From the NCBI GenBank assembly GCA_029862975.1, contig JAOTWP010000021.1, positions 1-41,774 of the forward strand: a DNA stretch of 41,774 bases. Reading direction: 5' to 3'. The position numbers and the translations under genes were made by a program. Positions 23,670-32,095 of this stretch are shown here, piece by piece. The notes under the pieces were generated by a model, which worked only from the letters and a program-made list of their open reading frames with translations, was not told where the DNA came from and made no database searches. Each line of letters starts with the position of its first letter. Position 1 is the first letter of the stretch. Source of the DNA: Acidobacteriota bacterium. Its GTDB lineage: Bacteria > Acidobacteriota > Thermoanaerobaculia > Multivoradales > JAHEKO01.

Positions 23670-25883
23670 CTGAGCTCGCGCTGGCAGGTCTGGGTCGACA
23701 CCGGCGGCACGTTCACCGACTGTCTGGCGCGCGACCCGCAGGGCGGGATGCACCGGGCCAAGGTGCTCAGCAGCGGCGCCGTGCGCGGCCACGGGCGGTC
23801 CCTGGCCGCGGACCGGGTCCGCTTCGCGTCCGGTTTCGCCGTGCCCGGCGACTTCTTCCGCTCGGGCGTGCTGCGTGGCCCGGGCGGTGCCGAGGCGGCG
23901 ATCCTCGGGTCGGAATCGGTGAGCGGCGTCCTGGCGCTCGCCGGCCCCTTCCCGGAGCTCGCCGCCGAGACGCCCCTCGAGGTCGTGTTCGCCGAGGAGG
24001 CGGCGGTGCTGGCGGCGCGGCTGGTGACCGGCACGCCCGCCGGGCGACCCCTGCCCGAGCTGGCGATGCGGCTGGCCACGACCCGCGGGACGAACGCCCT
24101 GCTCGAGCGGCGGGGCGCGCCGGTCGCGCTTTTCATCACCGCCGGCTTCGGGGACCTGCTCGCCATCGGCAACCAGCAGCGGCCGGACCTCTTCGCCCTC
24201 GCCGTCGAGCCGCGGCGGCCGCTCTATCGCACGGCGATCGAGGTCGACGAGCGGCTGGCGGCCGACGGCAGCGTCTTGCGGCCGCTCTCCGCCGCCGCCC
24301 TCGAGGCGGCGGCGCGCCGCTGTCTCGAGGAGGGCGTGGACTGCGCCGCGGTGGCGTTCCTGCACGGCTATCGCAACCCGGTCCACGAGCGAGCGGCGGC
24401 CGCCGTCCTCGCGGACCTCGGGTTCCGGCACGTCTCGGTCTCGGCCGATCTGGCGCCGCGGATCCAGATCCTGCCGCGGGCCGAGACGGCGGTGGTCAAC
24501 GCCTATCTGTCGCGGGCCCTCGAGAGCTATCTCGGCGGCGTTCAGCGAGCGCTCGGGCGCGGCACGCTGCACGTGATGACGAGCTCGGGCGGCCTCGTGG
24601 GCGCGGCCCGCTACCCGCCCAAGGAGAGCCTGCTCTCGGGGCCGGCGGGAGGGGTCGTGGGCGCTGCCAGCGCGGGCGCGGCGTCCGGCGAGAGCCGTCT
24701 CGTCGGCTTCGACATGGGCGGCACCTCGACCGACGTGTCGCGCTTCGGAGGCCGGCTCGACTACCGCCGGACGACGAGCGTCGGGGGCGCGCGGCTCGCG
24801 ACCCCGTCCCTGGCGATCGAGACCGTCGCCGCCGGCGGTGGGTCGGTGTGCTGGTTCGACGGGACGCAGGTCCGGGTCGGACCGGAGAGCGCCGGCGCCG
24901 CTCCCGGGCCGGCGTGCTACGGCGGCGGCGGGCCGCTCACCCTGACCGACGTCAACCTCCTGCTGGGGAGGGTGGTCGCCGGGCGCTTCGTCATCCCCCT
25001 CCATCCGGCGGCGGCGGAGCGGGCGGCGGACGAGCTGCTCGCCGCGGTCCGGCGGGCCGGCGACGAGGCGCTCTCCCGCGAGTCGCTCCTGACGGGCCTG
25101 CTGGCCATCGCCAACGAGCGCATGGCCGAGGCGATCCGGCGGATCTCGACCCGCCGCGGCTACGGGCTCGGCGACCACGTCCTCGTCGCCTTCGGCGGCG
25201 CGGGCGGCCAGCACGCCTGCGCGCTGGCCGCTCTCTTGGGAATGCGCAGCGTCCTCGTGCCGGTCGACGCCGGTATCTTGAGCGCCCTCGGGCTGCGCGC
25301 GGCGCGCCTGGAGCGCTTCGCCGAGCGCTCGGTCCTCGCCCCCCTGGAGGAGGTGGAGCCGCGGCTCGGCGGCTGGTTCGAGAGTCTCGCCGCCGAGGCC
25401 GTCGGGCTGGTCGAGGCGGAGGGCGTCGAGCGCCCGGCCATCGAGGTCGGCAGGCGCAGCGCCGAGCTGCGGGTGGCCGGGCAGGAGGCCACGCTCACGG
25501 TCGACTGGCCGGCCGCGGAGGGTCTCGCCGCCGCCTTCGCCGCGCGCTACCGGTCGCTCTACGGCTACGATCCGCCCCCCGCTGCCGTCGAGGTCGAGTC
25601 CCTGCGCCTGGTGGCGGGGACGGCCGCCGAGCCTCTCCCCGGCCGGCCGCCCGCGGCCGCGGCCCGCGCCGCCGAGCCGGCCGGGAGCCAGCCGGCCTGG
25701 TCCGGGAAGGAGTGGAGCGATTGGCCGGTCTACGAGCGCGGTGCCCTGGCGGCCGGCGACGGCTTCGCCGGCCCCGGGCTGGTCGTCGAGGAGTACAGCG
25801 TCACCGTCGTCGACGCCGGCTGGACCTGCCGGGTCGACGGGGCGGGGGCGCTCGCGCTGGCGGCCGCGAAAGGCGGGAGATGA
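23670..25883 (+). CDS. hyuA: Hydantoinase/5-oxoprolinase subunit A (HyuA family), apparent CTG start
   Basis: 737 residues when started at CTG 23670 (LSSRWQVWVDTGGTFTDCLARDPQGG). ATP-dependent opening of a cyclic amide (hydantoin, N-methylhydantoin or 5-oxoproline) is the family reaction. Phosphate-binding motifs are DTGGTFTD at the N-terminus, DMGGTSTDVSRFGG near the middle and AFGGAGGQHACALA later. The first ATG in frame (23748) would delete DTGGTFTD, and the only upstream codons after the preceding in-frame TAG are CAG and CTG. GGTGGG seven bases upstream can serve as ribosome-binding site. It overlaps hyuB by four bases (ATGA). Confidence 0.9.
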   Translation: MSSRWQVWVDTGGTFTDCLARDPQGGMHRAKVLSSGAVRGHGRSLAADRVRFASGFAVPGDFFRSGVLRGPGGAEAAILGSESVSGVLALAGPFPELAAETPLEVVFAEEAAVLAARLVTGTPAGRPLPELAMRLATTRGTNALLERRGAPVALFITAGFGDLLAIGNQQRPDLFALAVEPRRPLYRTAIEVDERLAADGSVLRPLSAAALEAAARRCLEEGVDCAAVAFLHGYRNPVHERAAAAVLADLGFRHVSVSADLAPRIQILPRAETAVVNAYLSRALESYLGGVQRALGRGTLHVMTSSGGLVGAARYPPKESLLSGPAGGVVGAASAGAASGESRLVGFDMGGTSTDVSRFGGRLDYRRTTSVGGARLATPSLAIETVAAGGGSVCWFDGTQVRVGPESAGAAPGPACYGGGGPLTLTDVNLLLGRVVAGRFVIPLHPAAAERAADELLAAVRRAGDEALSRESLLTGLLAIANERMAEAIRRISTRRGYGLGDHVLVAFGGAGGQHACALAALLGMRSVLVPVDAGILSALGLRAARLERFAERSVLAPLEEVEPRLGGWFESLAAEAVGLVEAEGVERPAIEVGRRSAELRVAGQEATLTVDWPAAEGLAAAFAARYRSLYGYDPPPAAVEVESLRLVAGTAAEPLPGRPPAAAARAAEPAGSQPAWSGKEWSDWPVYERGALAAGDGFAGPGLVVEEYSVTVVDAGWTCRVDGAGALALAAAKGGR

Positions 25884-27457
25884 CCGCCGCCGCGCGCGCC
25901 GTCGAGCTCGAGCTCTTCACCCACCGCTTCGAGATGCTCGCCGCGCGGATGGGGGAGATGCTGCGGCGAACGGCTCTCAGCGTCAACGTGAAGGAGCGGC
26001 TCGATTTCTCGTGCGCGCTGCTCGACGGCGAGGGGCGTCTGGTGGTGAACGCGCCCCACATCCCGGTCCATCTCGGCGCCCTCGGACTCTGCGTGCGGGC
26101 GGTCGCCGCGCGGCTGGATCCGGGGCCGGGCGACGTCGCCGTGACCAACGATCCCGCCTGCGGCGGCTCCCATCTTCCGGACGTGACGGTGATCACCCCG
26201 GTCTTCCTCGCGGCGGACGATCCGGCGCCGCTCGGCTGGGTGGCGAGCCGGGCGCACCACGCGGAGATCGGGGGCACCCATCCCGGCTCGATGCCGCCGG
26301 CGGCGACGACGCTGGCCGAGGAGGGCGTCGTCCTCCCGCCGCGCTACCTCGTGCGCGGCGGCGCCGGGCGCTGGGAGGAGGCGCGGGAGTGGCTGAGCGC
26401 CGGGCCCTTTCCGTCCCGGGCGGTGGACGAGAACCTGGCGGACCTCCAGGCGGCCGTGGCGGCCAACCACCAGGGCGTCCGCGCCCTGCGCGAGCTCGCC
26501 GCCGAGCACGGGGCGCGGCGCGTGGCTCGCTACATGCGCCTGCTCCGGCAGGCGGCCGCGGGTCGCCTGCGCCGCGCCCTCGCCGGGCTCGGCGACGGCT
26601 CGTTCGCGGCGGTGGAGACGCTCGACGACGGGACGCCGCTGGCGGTCGCGATCGCCCTCGCGGGTGGCGGCGCCCGCATCGACTTCACCGGCTCGGGGGG
26701 AGTCCACCCCGGCAACCTCAACGCGACCCCGGCCATCGTCACGAGCGTCGTGATGTACGTGCTGCGCCTCCTGCTGGCCGAGCCGCTGCCGCTCAACGAG
26801 GGGCTGATGGAGCCGGTCGAGCTCGTCCTGCCGCCCGGTCTCCTGAACCCCCCGTTCGCGGCCGACCCCCGGGAGTCGCCCGCCGTCGTCGGCGGCAACG
26901 TGGAGACGAGCCAGCGGCTGGTCGACACGCTGCTCAAGGCGCTGGGGCTGGTAGCCTGCAGCCAGGGCACGATGAACAACACGCTTTTCGGCAACGAGCG
27001 GTTCGGCTACTACGAGACGGTCGGCGGCGGTGCCGGCGCCGGGGCGGGCTTCGACGGCGCGCCGGCGGTGCACACCCACATGACGAACACGGCGATCACC
27101 GATCCGGAGGTGCTCGAGCTGCGTTGCCCGGTGCGCCTGGAGCGCTTCGAGATCCGGTGCGGGTCGGGCGGCGCCGGCACCCGCCGCGGCGGCGACGGCG
27201 CCCGCCGCGAGATCGTCTTCCTCGAGCCGATGTACCTCTCCGTCCTGGGCCAGCACCGCCGGTCGGGACCGTACGGCATGGCGGGCGGGTCGGCGGGCGC
27301 GCCGGCCCGCCAGTTCCTCGTGCGCGCCGACGGGACGCGGGAGCCGCTCGCCTCGGTCGACGGCCGCGAGGTCTTCCCCGGCGACCGCCTCGTCCTGGAG
27401 ACGCCGGGCGGGGGCGGCTGGGGCCCCGCGGGGGGCGACGGCGGGGCCGCGCCGTGA
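25880..27457 (+). CDS. hyuB: Hydantoinase/5-oxoprolinase subunit B (HyuB family)
   Basis: 525 residues, partner of HyuA. Motifs: LSVNVKERLDFSCALLD, VTNDPACGGSHLPDVTVITPVF, RAHHAEIGGTHPGSMPP, GNVETSQRLVDTLLKAL and the glycine-rich end GRRRGGDGARRE/LETPGGGGWG. The separate A and B genes correspond to the two halves of the fused eukaryotic 5-oxoprolinase. The precise substrate cannot be read from sequence. GGCGGGAG precedes the ATG, which overlaps the hyuA TGA; the TGA of hyuB overlaps the next GTG (GTGA). Confidence 0.92.
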   Translation: MTAAARAVELELFTHRFEMLAARMGEMLRRTALSVNVKERLDFSCALLDGEGRLVVNAPHIPVHLGALGLCVRAVAARLDPGPGDVAVTNDPACGGSHLPDVTVITPVFLAADDPAPLGWVASRAHHAEIGGTHPGSMPPAATTLAEEGVVLPPRYLVRGGAGRWEEAREWLSAGPFPSRAVDENLADLQAAVAANHQGVRALRELAAEHGARRVARYMRLLRQAAAGRLRRALAGLGDGSFAAVETLDDGTPLAVAIALAGGGARIDFTGSGGVHPGNLNATPAIVTSVVMYVLRLLLAEPLPLNEGLMEPVELVLPPGLLNPPFAADPRESPAVVGGNVETSQRLVDTLLKALGLVACSQGTMNNTLFGNERFGYYETVGGGAGAGAGFDGAPAVHTHMTNTAITDPEVLELRCPVRLERFEIRCGSGGAGTRRGGDGARREIVFLEPMYLSVLGQHRRSGPYGMAGGSAGAPARQFLVRADGTREPLASVDGREVFPGDRLVLETPGGGGWGPAGGDGGAAP

Positions 27458-28752
27458 TCCGCCGTCTGCTCGCGGTCGTCCTCTGGTCGGTGCTCGCCGC
27501 CGCCTTCATCGGGCCCGGGACGGTGACGACGGCGGCGTCGGCCGGCGCCCGTTTCGGCTACGCCCTGCTGTGGGCGCTGGTCTTCTCGACCGTCGCCTGC
27601 GCGGTGCTGCAGGAGGCCGCGGCGCGCCTGACCATCGCCGGCGGGCTCGACCTCGGGCAGGCCCTGCGGGAGCGCTACCCGAGCGGCGCCGTCCGCCTGC
27701 TGGTCCTCGGGCTCGTGCTGGGAGCGATCGTCCTGGGCTGCGCCGCCTACGAGGCCGGCAACATCCTGGGCGGTGTGGCGGGCGCGCGGCTCGTCAGCGG
27801 TCTCTCGCAGCAAGCGTGGACCCTGGTCCTCGGCGCCGTGGCCGCCGTTCTGCTGTGGTTCAACTCGCCGGGCCGGGTCGCGCGATCGCTCGCCCTCCTC
27901 GTCGCCGCCATGGGGGTCGCGTTCCTCTGGACGGCCTGGCTGCTGCTACCCGAGATCGCGCCCCTCCTTGGCGGCGCTTTGCGGCCGTCGCTGCCGGCCG
28001 GCTCCTCGGTTCTGGCCCTCGGGCTCGTGGGCACGACGGTGGTGCCCTACAACCTCTTCCTGGGCTCCGGCCTGGCGAGCGGCGGGCGGCTCGCCGACAC
28101 CCGCTTCGGCATCGCCGTGGCGGTCGGTCTCGGCGGCCTGATCTCGATGGCGGTCGTCGTCGTCGGGGCGGCCCTCGAGGGCCCGTTCGGCTACGCCGCC
28201 CTCACGGAGCTCCTGGAGGTGCGCCTCGGCGGCTGGGCCGGCTCGCTCGTCGCCGTCGGCCTGCTCGCCGCCGGGCTCTCCTCCGCCGTGACGGCGCCGC
28301 TGGCGGCCGCGTTGACGGCGCGCGGCCTGGCGCGAAGGGGCGACGAGCCGGAGTGGGACGACCGCGGCTGGCGCTACCGCGGCGTCTGGATCGGCGTCCT
28401 CGCCGTCGGCGTCGGCTTCGGCCTGAGCGGCGTCCAGCCCGTCCCGGTGATCGTGCTGGCGCAGGCCCTCAACGGCGTGCTGCTCCCGGTGGTGGCGATC
28501 TTCCTCTTCGTCGCCGTCAACGAGCGGCGGACGATGGGCCGCCGCGTCAACGGCCCGCTCGCCAACCTCCTGGGCGTCGGAGTCGTCGGCGTGGCGCTGG
28601 TCCTGGGCTCGAACGGTCTGGCCCGGGCCCTGGTGAGGATCGCGGACGCCCGGCCCCTGTCTGAGGAGAGCCTCTTGAAGATCGCCCTGGTCGTGGCGGC
28701 GGTGCTGGCCCTGCCCCTGGGGCGCGCGGTCCTGCGAGCGCGCCGGCCATGA
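27454..28752 (+). CDS. Divergent Nramp (SLC11)-family transporter without metal-site motifs
   Basis: 432 residues, about 11 hydrophobic helices. It aligns by eye with Nramp proteins through GPGTVTTAASAGARFGYALLWAL (TM1), VLQEAAARL, and GTTVVPYNLFLGSG (TM6). In canonical Mn/Fe Nramps TM1 has DPGN and TM6 has MPH; here they read GPGT and VPY, so the Asp, Asn and Met that hold the metal are gone. A non-canonical substrate is therefore likely. It is coupled to hyuB (GTGA), which suggests uptake of the hydantoinase/oxoprolinase substrate. B. subtilis also has an Nramp-like gene (ycsG) in its unrelated oxoprolinase operon (ycsF-kipI-kipA). Confidence 0.85.
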   Translation: MIRRLLAVVLWSVLAAAFIGPGTVTTAASAGARFGYALLWALVFSTVACAVLQEAAARLTIAGGLDLGQALRERYPSGAVRLLVLGLVLGAIVLGCAAYEAGNILGGVAGARLVSGLSQQAWTLVLGAVAAVLLWFNSPGRVARSLALLVAAMGVAFLWTAWLLLPEIAPLLGGALRPSLPAGSSVLALGLVGTTVVPYNLFLGSGLASGGRLADTRFGIAVAVGLGGLISMAVVVVGAALEGPFGYAALTELLEVRLGGWAGSLVAVGLLAAGLSSAVTAPLAAALTARGLARRGDEPEWDDRGWRYRGVWIGVLAVGVGFGLSGVQPVPVIVLAQALNGVLLPVVAIFLFVAVNERRTMGRRVNGPLANLLGVGVVGVALVLGSNGLARALVRIADARPLSEESLLKIALVVAAVLALPLGRAVLRARRP

Positions 28753-28834
28753 ACCGGTACGGCTCGTGCTGCTGATCCCGCTGCAGGTCGTCCGGCTTTG
28801 GCGATTGCCTCCCGCCGGTCCGCCTGCTCGACGC

Positions 28835-28840
28835 TAGAAT
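28835..28840 (+). promoter_or_regulatory. Candidate -10 element (TAGAAT) for the M48 lipoprotein gene
   Basis: Same hexamer as that upstream of 17779; 53 bp before the ATG at 28894. The predicted leader contains a CGCCC/GGGCG hairpin shortly before the ribosome-binding site. No clear -35. Confidence 0.3.
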
Positions 28841-28893
28841 GAGCTTTCGATCTGCCGCCCGGCTTGCGGGCGTGTTGCTTTCGGAGGCCTGCC

Positions 28894-30366
28894 ATGTCGA
28901 TGACTCTCTTCCGCGTCCGTTTCGCGCGCCGGTGCGCCGGCGTGCTCGCCGTGGCCGCGCTGGCGGCGCTGGTGCCGGGCTGCTCGGTCAATCCGGCCAC
29001 CGGCAAGCAGCAGCTCAACCTCATCTCCGAGTCGCAGGAGGTCGCCATGGGTCGCGAGGCCGATCCCGGGATCGTGGCCCAGATGGGTCTCTACCCCGAC
29101 CAGGCGCTGCAGGCCTACGTTCAGGCCCTCGGCTCGGGGCTGGCCGCGAAGTCGGAGCGGCCGCATCTGCCGTGGACCTTCCGGGTGCTCGACGATCCGC
29201 TGGTCAACGCCTTCGCGCTGCCGGGCGGCTTCGTCTACGTCACCCGCGGCATCATGGCTCACCTCGAGTCCGAGGCCGAGCTGGTCGGCATCCTGGGGCA
29301 CGAGATCGGCCACGTGACGGCGCGCCACAGCGTCAATCAGCTCAGCAAGCAGCAGCTGGCCGGCCTCGGCATCGGCATCGGGATGATCGTGAGCCCGCGG
29401 ATGGCGCAGCTCGGCGACCTGGCGCAGACCGGCATGGGGCTCCTGTTCCTCAAGTACTCGCGGGACGACGAGCGGCAGGCCGACGGGCTCGGCCTGCGCT
29501 ACGTCCTGCGCGGCAACTACGACCCGCGCGAGATCCCGAACGTCTTCGGGGTGCTCCAGAGGGTGAGCCAGGCCTCCGGCGGCGGCCGCGCGCCGAGCTG
29601 GATGGCCACCCATCCCGATCCCGGGCAGCGGCAGCAGACGATGGCGGCGGAGGTCGCGCGGCTGCAGGTCGACCTCTCGGGCACGGTCGTCAACGCGCGC
29701 CCCTACCAGCAGCGCCTCGACGGCATGGTGTTCGGCCCCAACCCGCGCGAAGGCTATTTCGAAGGCGACCGGTTCCTCCACCCCGACCTCGCCTTCTCCC
29801 TCGACCTTCCCGCCGGCTGGAAGCGGGAGAACCAGAAGCAGGCCCTGGTCGCCCAGAGCGAGGCGGGAGACGCGATCCTCCAGATGAAGCTGGTCGACGA
29901 GGCCAGCCCGGCCGAAGCGGCCCGCAAGTTCGTGGCCCAGGAGGGCCTGACGGGCGGCCGCGTCGAGACCGGCCGGGTCGGAGGCTTCACCGCGGCGTCC
30001 TCGCTCTTCGAGGTGCCGCAGGACAGCGGCGATCTCGGCGGCCGGGTGACCTTCGTGCGCTACAACGACCGCACCTACCAGCTGCTCGGCCTCACCCTCA
30101 CGGAGAAGTGGAGCACCTACAAGGGGGACCTCGAGGGCACGCTCAACAGCTTCCGCCGGGTCACCGACCGCAAGGTCCTCGACGTCCAGCCCAGCCGCCT
30201 CGCGCTCGTCGACCTCGACCGCCGGATGACGCTCGCGGAGTTCCAGAAGCGCTACCCCTCGACCGTGCCGATTCAGACCCTCGGGCTCATCAATCGCCTC
30301 GACAGCCAGGGCAACCTGGCGACGAACGACCTCGCCAAGCGAGTCGTCGGCGGCCCTGGGGGCTAG
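28894..30366 (+). CDS. M48-family zinc metalloprotease, predicted lipoprotein
   Basis: 490 residues. A signal sequence ends in a lipobox-like LVPGC (Cys about residue 32), implying periplasmic membrane anchoring. The peptidase domain has HEIGH as the zinc-binding HExxH, with the third ligand Glu in DDERQADGLG. This is the organisation of periplasmic quality-control proteases such as BepA/LoiP. The C-terminal half (HPDLAFSLDLPAGWKRENQ onward) is a separate beta-rich domain, and a final TLAEFQKRYPSTVP segment resembles a LysM-like unit. ATG 28894 is preceded by GGAGG. Its stop shares CTAG with the convergent tag gene. Confidence 0.9.
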   Translation: MSMTLFRVRFARRCAGVLAVAALAALVPGCSVNPATGKQQLNLISESQEVAMGREADPGIVAQMGLYPDQALQAYVQALGSGLAAKSERPHLPWTFRVLDDPLVNAFALPGGFVYVTRGIMAHLESEAELVGILGHEIGHVTARHSVNQLSKQQLAGLGIGIGMIVSPRMAQLGDLAQTGMGLLFLKYSRDDERQADGLGLRYVLRGNYDPREIPNVFGVLQRVSQASGGGRAPSWMATHPDPGQRQQTMAAEVARLQVDLSGTVVNARPYQQRLDGMVFGPNPREGYFEGDRFLHPDLAFSLDLPAGWKRENQKQALVAQSEAGDAILQMKLVDEASPAEAARKFVAQEGLTGGRVETGRVGGFTAASSLFEVPQDSGDLGGRVTFVRYNDRTYQLLGLTLTEKWSTYKGDLEGTLNSFRRVTDRKVLDVQPSRLALVDLDRRMTLAEFQKRYPSTVPIQTLGLINRLDSQGNLATNDLAKRVVGGPGG

Positions 30367-30947
30367 AGAGCCTGGACCTCTCTTCGCCGGAAGCAGCTCT
30401 TGGAGTGGTCGTTGACCATGCCGACGGCCTGCATGTAGGCGTACATGCTCGTCGGGCCGACGAAGGTGAAGCCGCGCTTCTTGAGGTCCTCGCTCCAGGC
30501 CCGCGACTCTTCGCTCTCGGTGGGGAGCTCCTTCCACGTGGCGTAGCTTCCGCGCCGGATCGGCTTGCCGCCGACGAAGCTCCAGGCGTAGGCGGCGAAG
30601 CTGCCGAACTCGCGCTGCACCTCGAGGAACCGCTTGGCGTTGTTGATCGCCGAGTGGACCTTCGCGCGGTTGCGGATGATCCCTTCGTCCGCCAGGAGCC
30701 GCGCCACGCTGCGGGAGTTGAACCGCGCCACCTTCTCGACGTCGAAGCCGGCAAACGCCCGCCGGTAGCCCTCCCGCCGCTTGAGGATGGTGAGCCACGA
30801 GAGCCCCGCCTGGGCGCCCTCGAGCACGAGATGCTCGAAGAGGTGCCGATCGTCGCGCGAAGGCACGCCCCACTCCTCGTCGTGGTAGGCGAGGTAGAGA
30901 GGGTGCTCTCCCACCCAGTCGCAGCGTCGCAGGCTCTTCGCGCTCAT
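30363..30947 (-). CDS. tag: DNA-3-methyladenine glycosylase I
   Basis: 194-residue base-excision repair enzyme removing 3-methyladenine. Signatures: RCDWVGEHPLYLAYHDEEWGVP at the N-terminus, LFEHLVLEGAQAGLSWLTIL, and the C-terminal zinc-binding NDHSKSCFRR. The length is typical. It overlaps the M48 gene tail-to-tail at CTAG (30363-30366) and follows the VWA gene by 37 bp on the same strand, so it may be the last gene of the trxB-MoxR-VWA unit. Confidence 0.95.
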   Translation of the reverse strand: MSAKSLRRCDWVGEHPLYLAYHDEEWGVPSRDDRHLFEHLVLEGAQAGLSWLTILKRREGYRRAFAGFDVEKVARFNSRSVARLLADEGIIRNRAKVHSAINNAKRFLEVQREFGSFAAYAWSFVGGKPIRRGSYATWKELPTESEESRAWSEDLKKRGFTFVGPTSMYAYMQAVGMVNDHSKSCFRRREVQAL

Positions 30948-30984
30948 CTTTCGATCCTACCGACACGATCCGGCATGCAGAAGA

Positions 30985-32073
30985 TCAGTGAACCCGCCGT
31001 CGCCGGTTGCGGATGTAGTCGGCGAGGATGAACTCGCCGAGGTTGTAGGGCGAGGCGAAGTAGGCGCGGCCGCGGTTGATCTTGGTGAGCTTTTCCACGA
31101 ACTGGGTGAGCGTCGGGTCGGTGGCGAGCATGAAGGTGGTGATGACGACGCCCTGGCGGCGACACTGGTCGACTTCCTCGAGGGTGCGGTTGACGATCTT
31201 GAGATCGAGCCCGAAGGGGTTCTTGTAGACCTCGCGGCCCTCGGTGATGGCGGAGGGCTTGCCGTCGGTGATGAGGAAGATCTGCTTGTTGGGCTGCTTG
31301 TGCCGGGCGAGCATGCCGCGCGCCAGCTGCAGGGCCTCGCGGGTGTTGGTGTGGTAGGGGCCGGCCTGGATGTAGGGGATGTCCGCGAGCTCGACCCGCT
31401 GGGCGCGGTCGCCGAACAGGAGGACGCCGAGCGAGTCCTTGGGGTACTTCGTGGTGATGAGCTCGGTGAGCGCCAGGGCGACCTTCTTGGCCGGGGTGAT
31501 CCGGTCCTCGCCGTAGAGCACCATCGAGTGGCTGACGTCGATCGCCAGCACGGTGGCGCAGGCCGTCAGATGCTCGGTCTCGTAGACCTCGAGGTCTTCC
31601 TCGGCCAGCGAGAGCTCGCCGACGTTGCGGCGCAGGGCGTTCTGGATCGAGCGGCCGCCGTCGATGCGGTGGAGGTCGTCGCCGAACTCGTACGGCCTCG
31701 TCTCGGGCAGCCGCTCGACGCCTTCGCCGTGGGCGTGGGTCGGGTGGTAGCCGGCGGCGCCGCGGCGCAGGCTGGTGAAGATCTCCTCGAACGCCGCCTG
31801 CCGGATCCGCCGCTCGCCCGCGGCCGTGAGGGCGAGGCGGCCTTCGCCGTCCGGCGAGACCAGCCGCTGGCGCTCGAGCTCGGCGAAGAAGGCCTCGAGA
31901 TCCACCGCTTCGGAGATGAAGCCGCGCTGCTGGAGCTCGCGCATCCAGTCCATGGCCTGCTCGGCGTCGCCGCCGGCGGCTAGGAGCAGCTCGTTGAAGA
32001 GCCGCATCAGGTCGAGGGCCGCGAGCAGCTGCTCGACGAGCGCCGGATCGAGGTGGAGATAGCGGTGGCGCAT
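30985..32073 (-). CDS. VWA-domain protein partnered with a MoxR/Mg-chelatase-type ATPase
   Basis: 362 residues without a membrane segment, so cytoplasmic. The N-terminal 150 residues are helical and charged. The C-terminal von Willebrand A domain has an intact MIDAS: DVSHS (DxSxS), a Thr in HTNTREAL and the Asp in LITDGKPS. VWA proteins of this sort act with MoxR-family AAA+ ATPases, as ChlD does with ChlI, often in metal insertion or protein complex remodelling. The ATPase gene ends 22 bp upstream on the same strand. The client is unknown. Confidence 0.85.
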   Translation of the reverse strand: MRHRYLHLDPALVEQLLAALDLMRLFNELLLAAGGDAEQAMDWMRELQQRGFISEAVDLEAFFAELERQRLVSPDGEGRLALTAAGERRIRQAAFEEIFTSLRRGAAGYHPTHAHGEGVERLPETRPYEFGDDLHRIDGGRSIQNALRRNVGELSLAEEDLEVYETEHLTACATVLAIDVSHSMVLYGEDRITPAKKVALALTELITTKYPKDSLGVLLFGDRAQRVELADIPYIQAGPYHTNTREALQLARGMLARHKQPNKQIFLITDGKPSAITEGREVYKNPFGLDLKIVNRTLEEVDQCRRQGVVITTFMLATDPTLTQFVEKLTKINRGRAYFASPYNLGEFILADYIRNRRRRVH

Positions 32074-32095
32074 CGTCCGGCCGCGTTCGGCGGGC

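Noticed and set aside
20922..25214. A 1430-codon open frame on the minus strand across murJ, rpiB, DUF4126 and hyuA
   Set aside because: Stops are rare on the complement of very GC-rich genes. The translation is Arg/Gly/Glu/Gln-rich low complexity, while the plus strand encodes four clear families over the same bases.
23103..25883. DUF4126-HyuA fusion by readthrough of TAG 23664-23666
   Set aside because: The frames are continuous, but DUF4126 ends in a normal basic tail, and a CTG with a nearby GGTGGG explains HyuA without recoding. No readthrough signal is recognisable. Kept only as an alternative in the findings.
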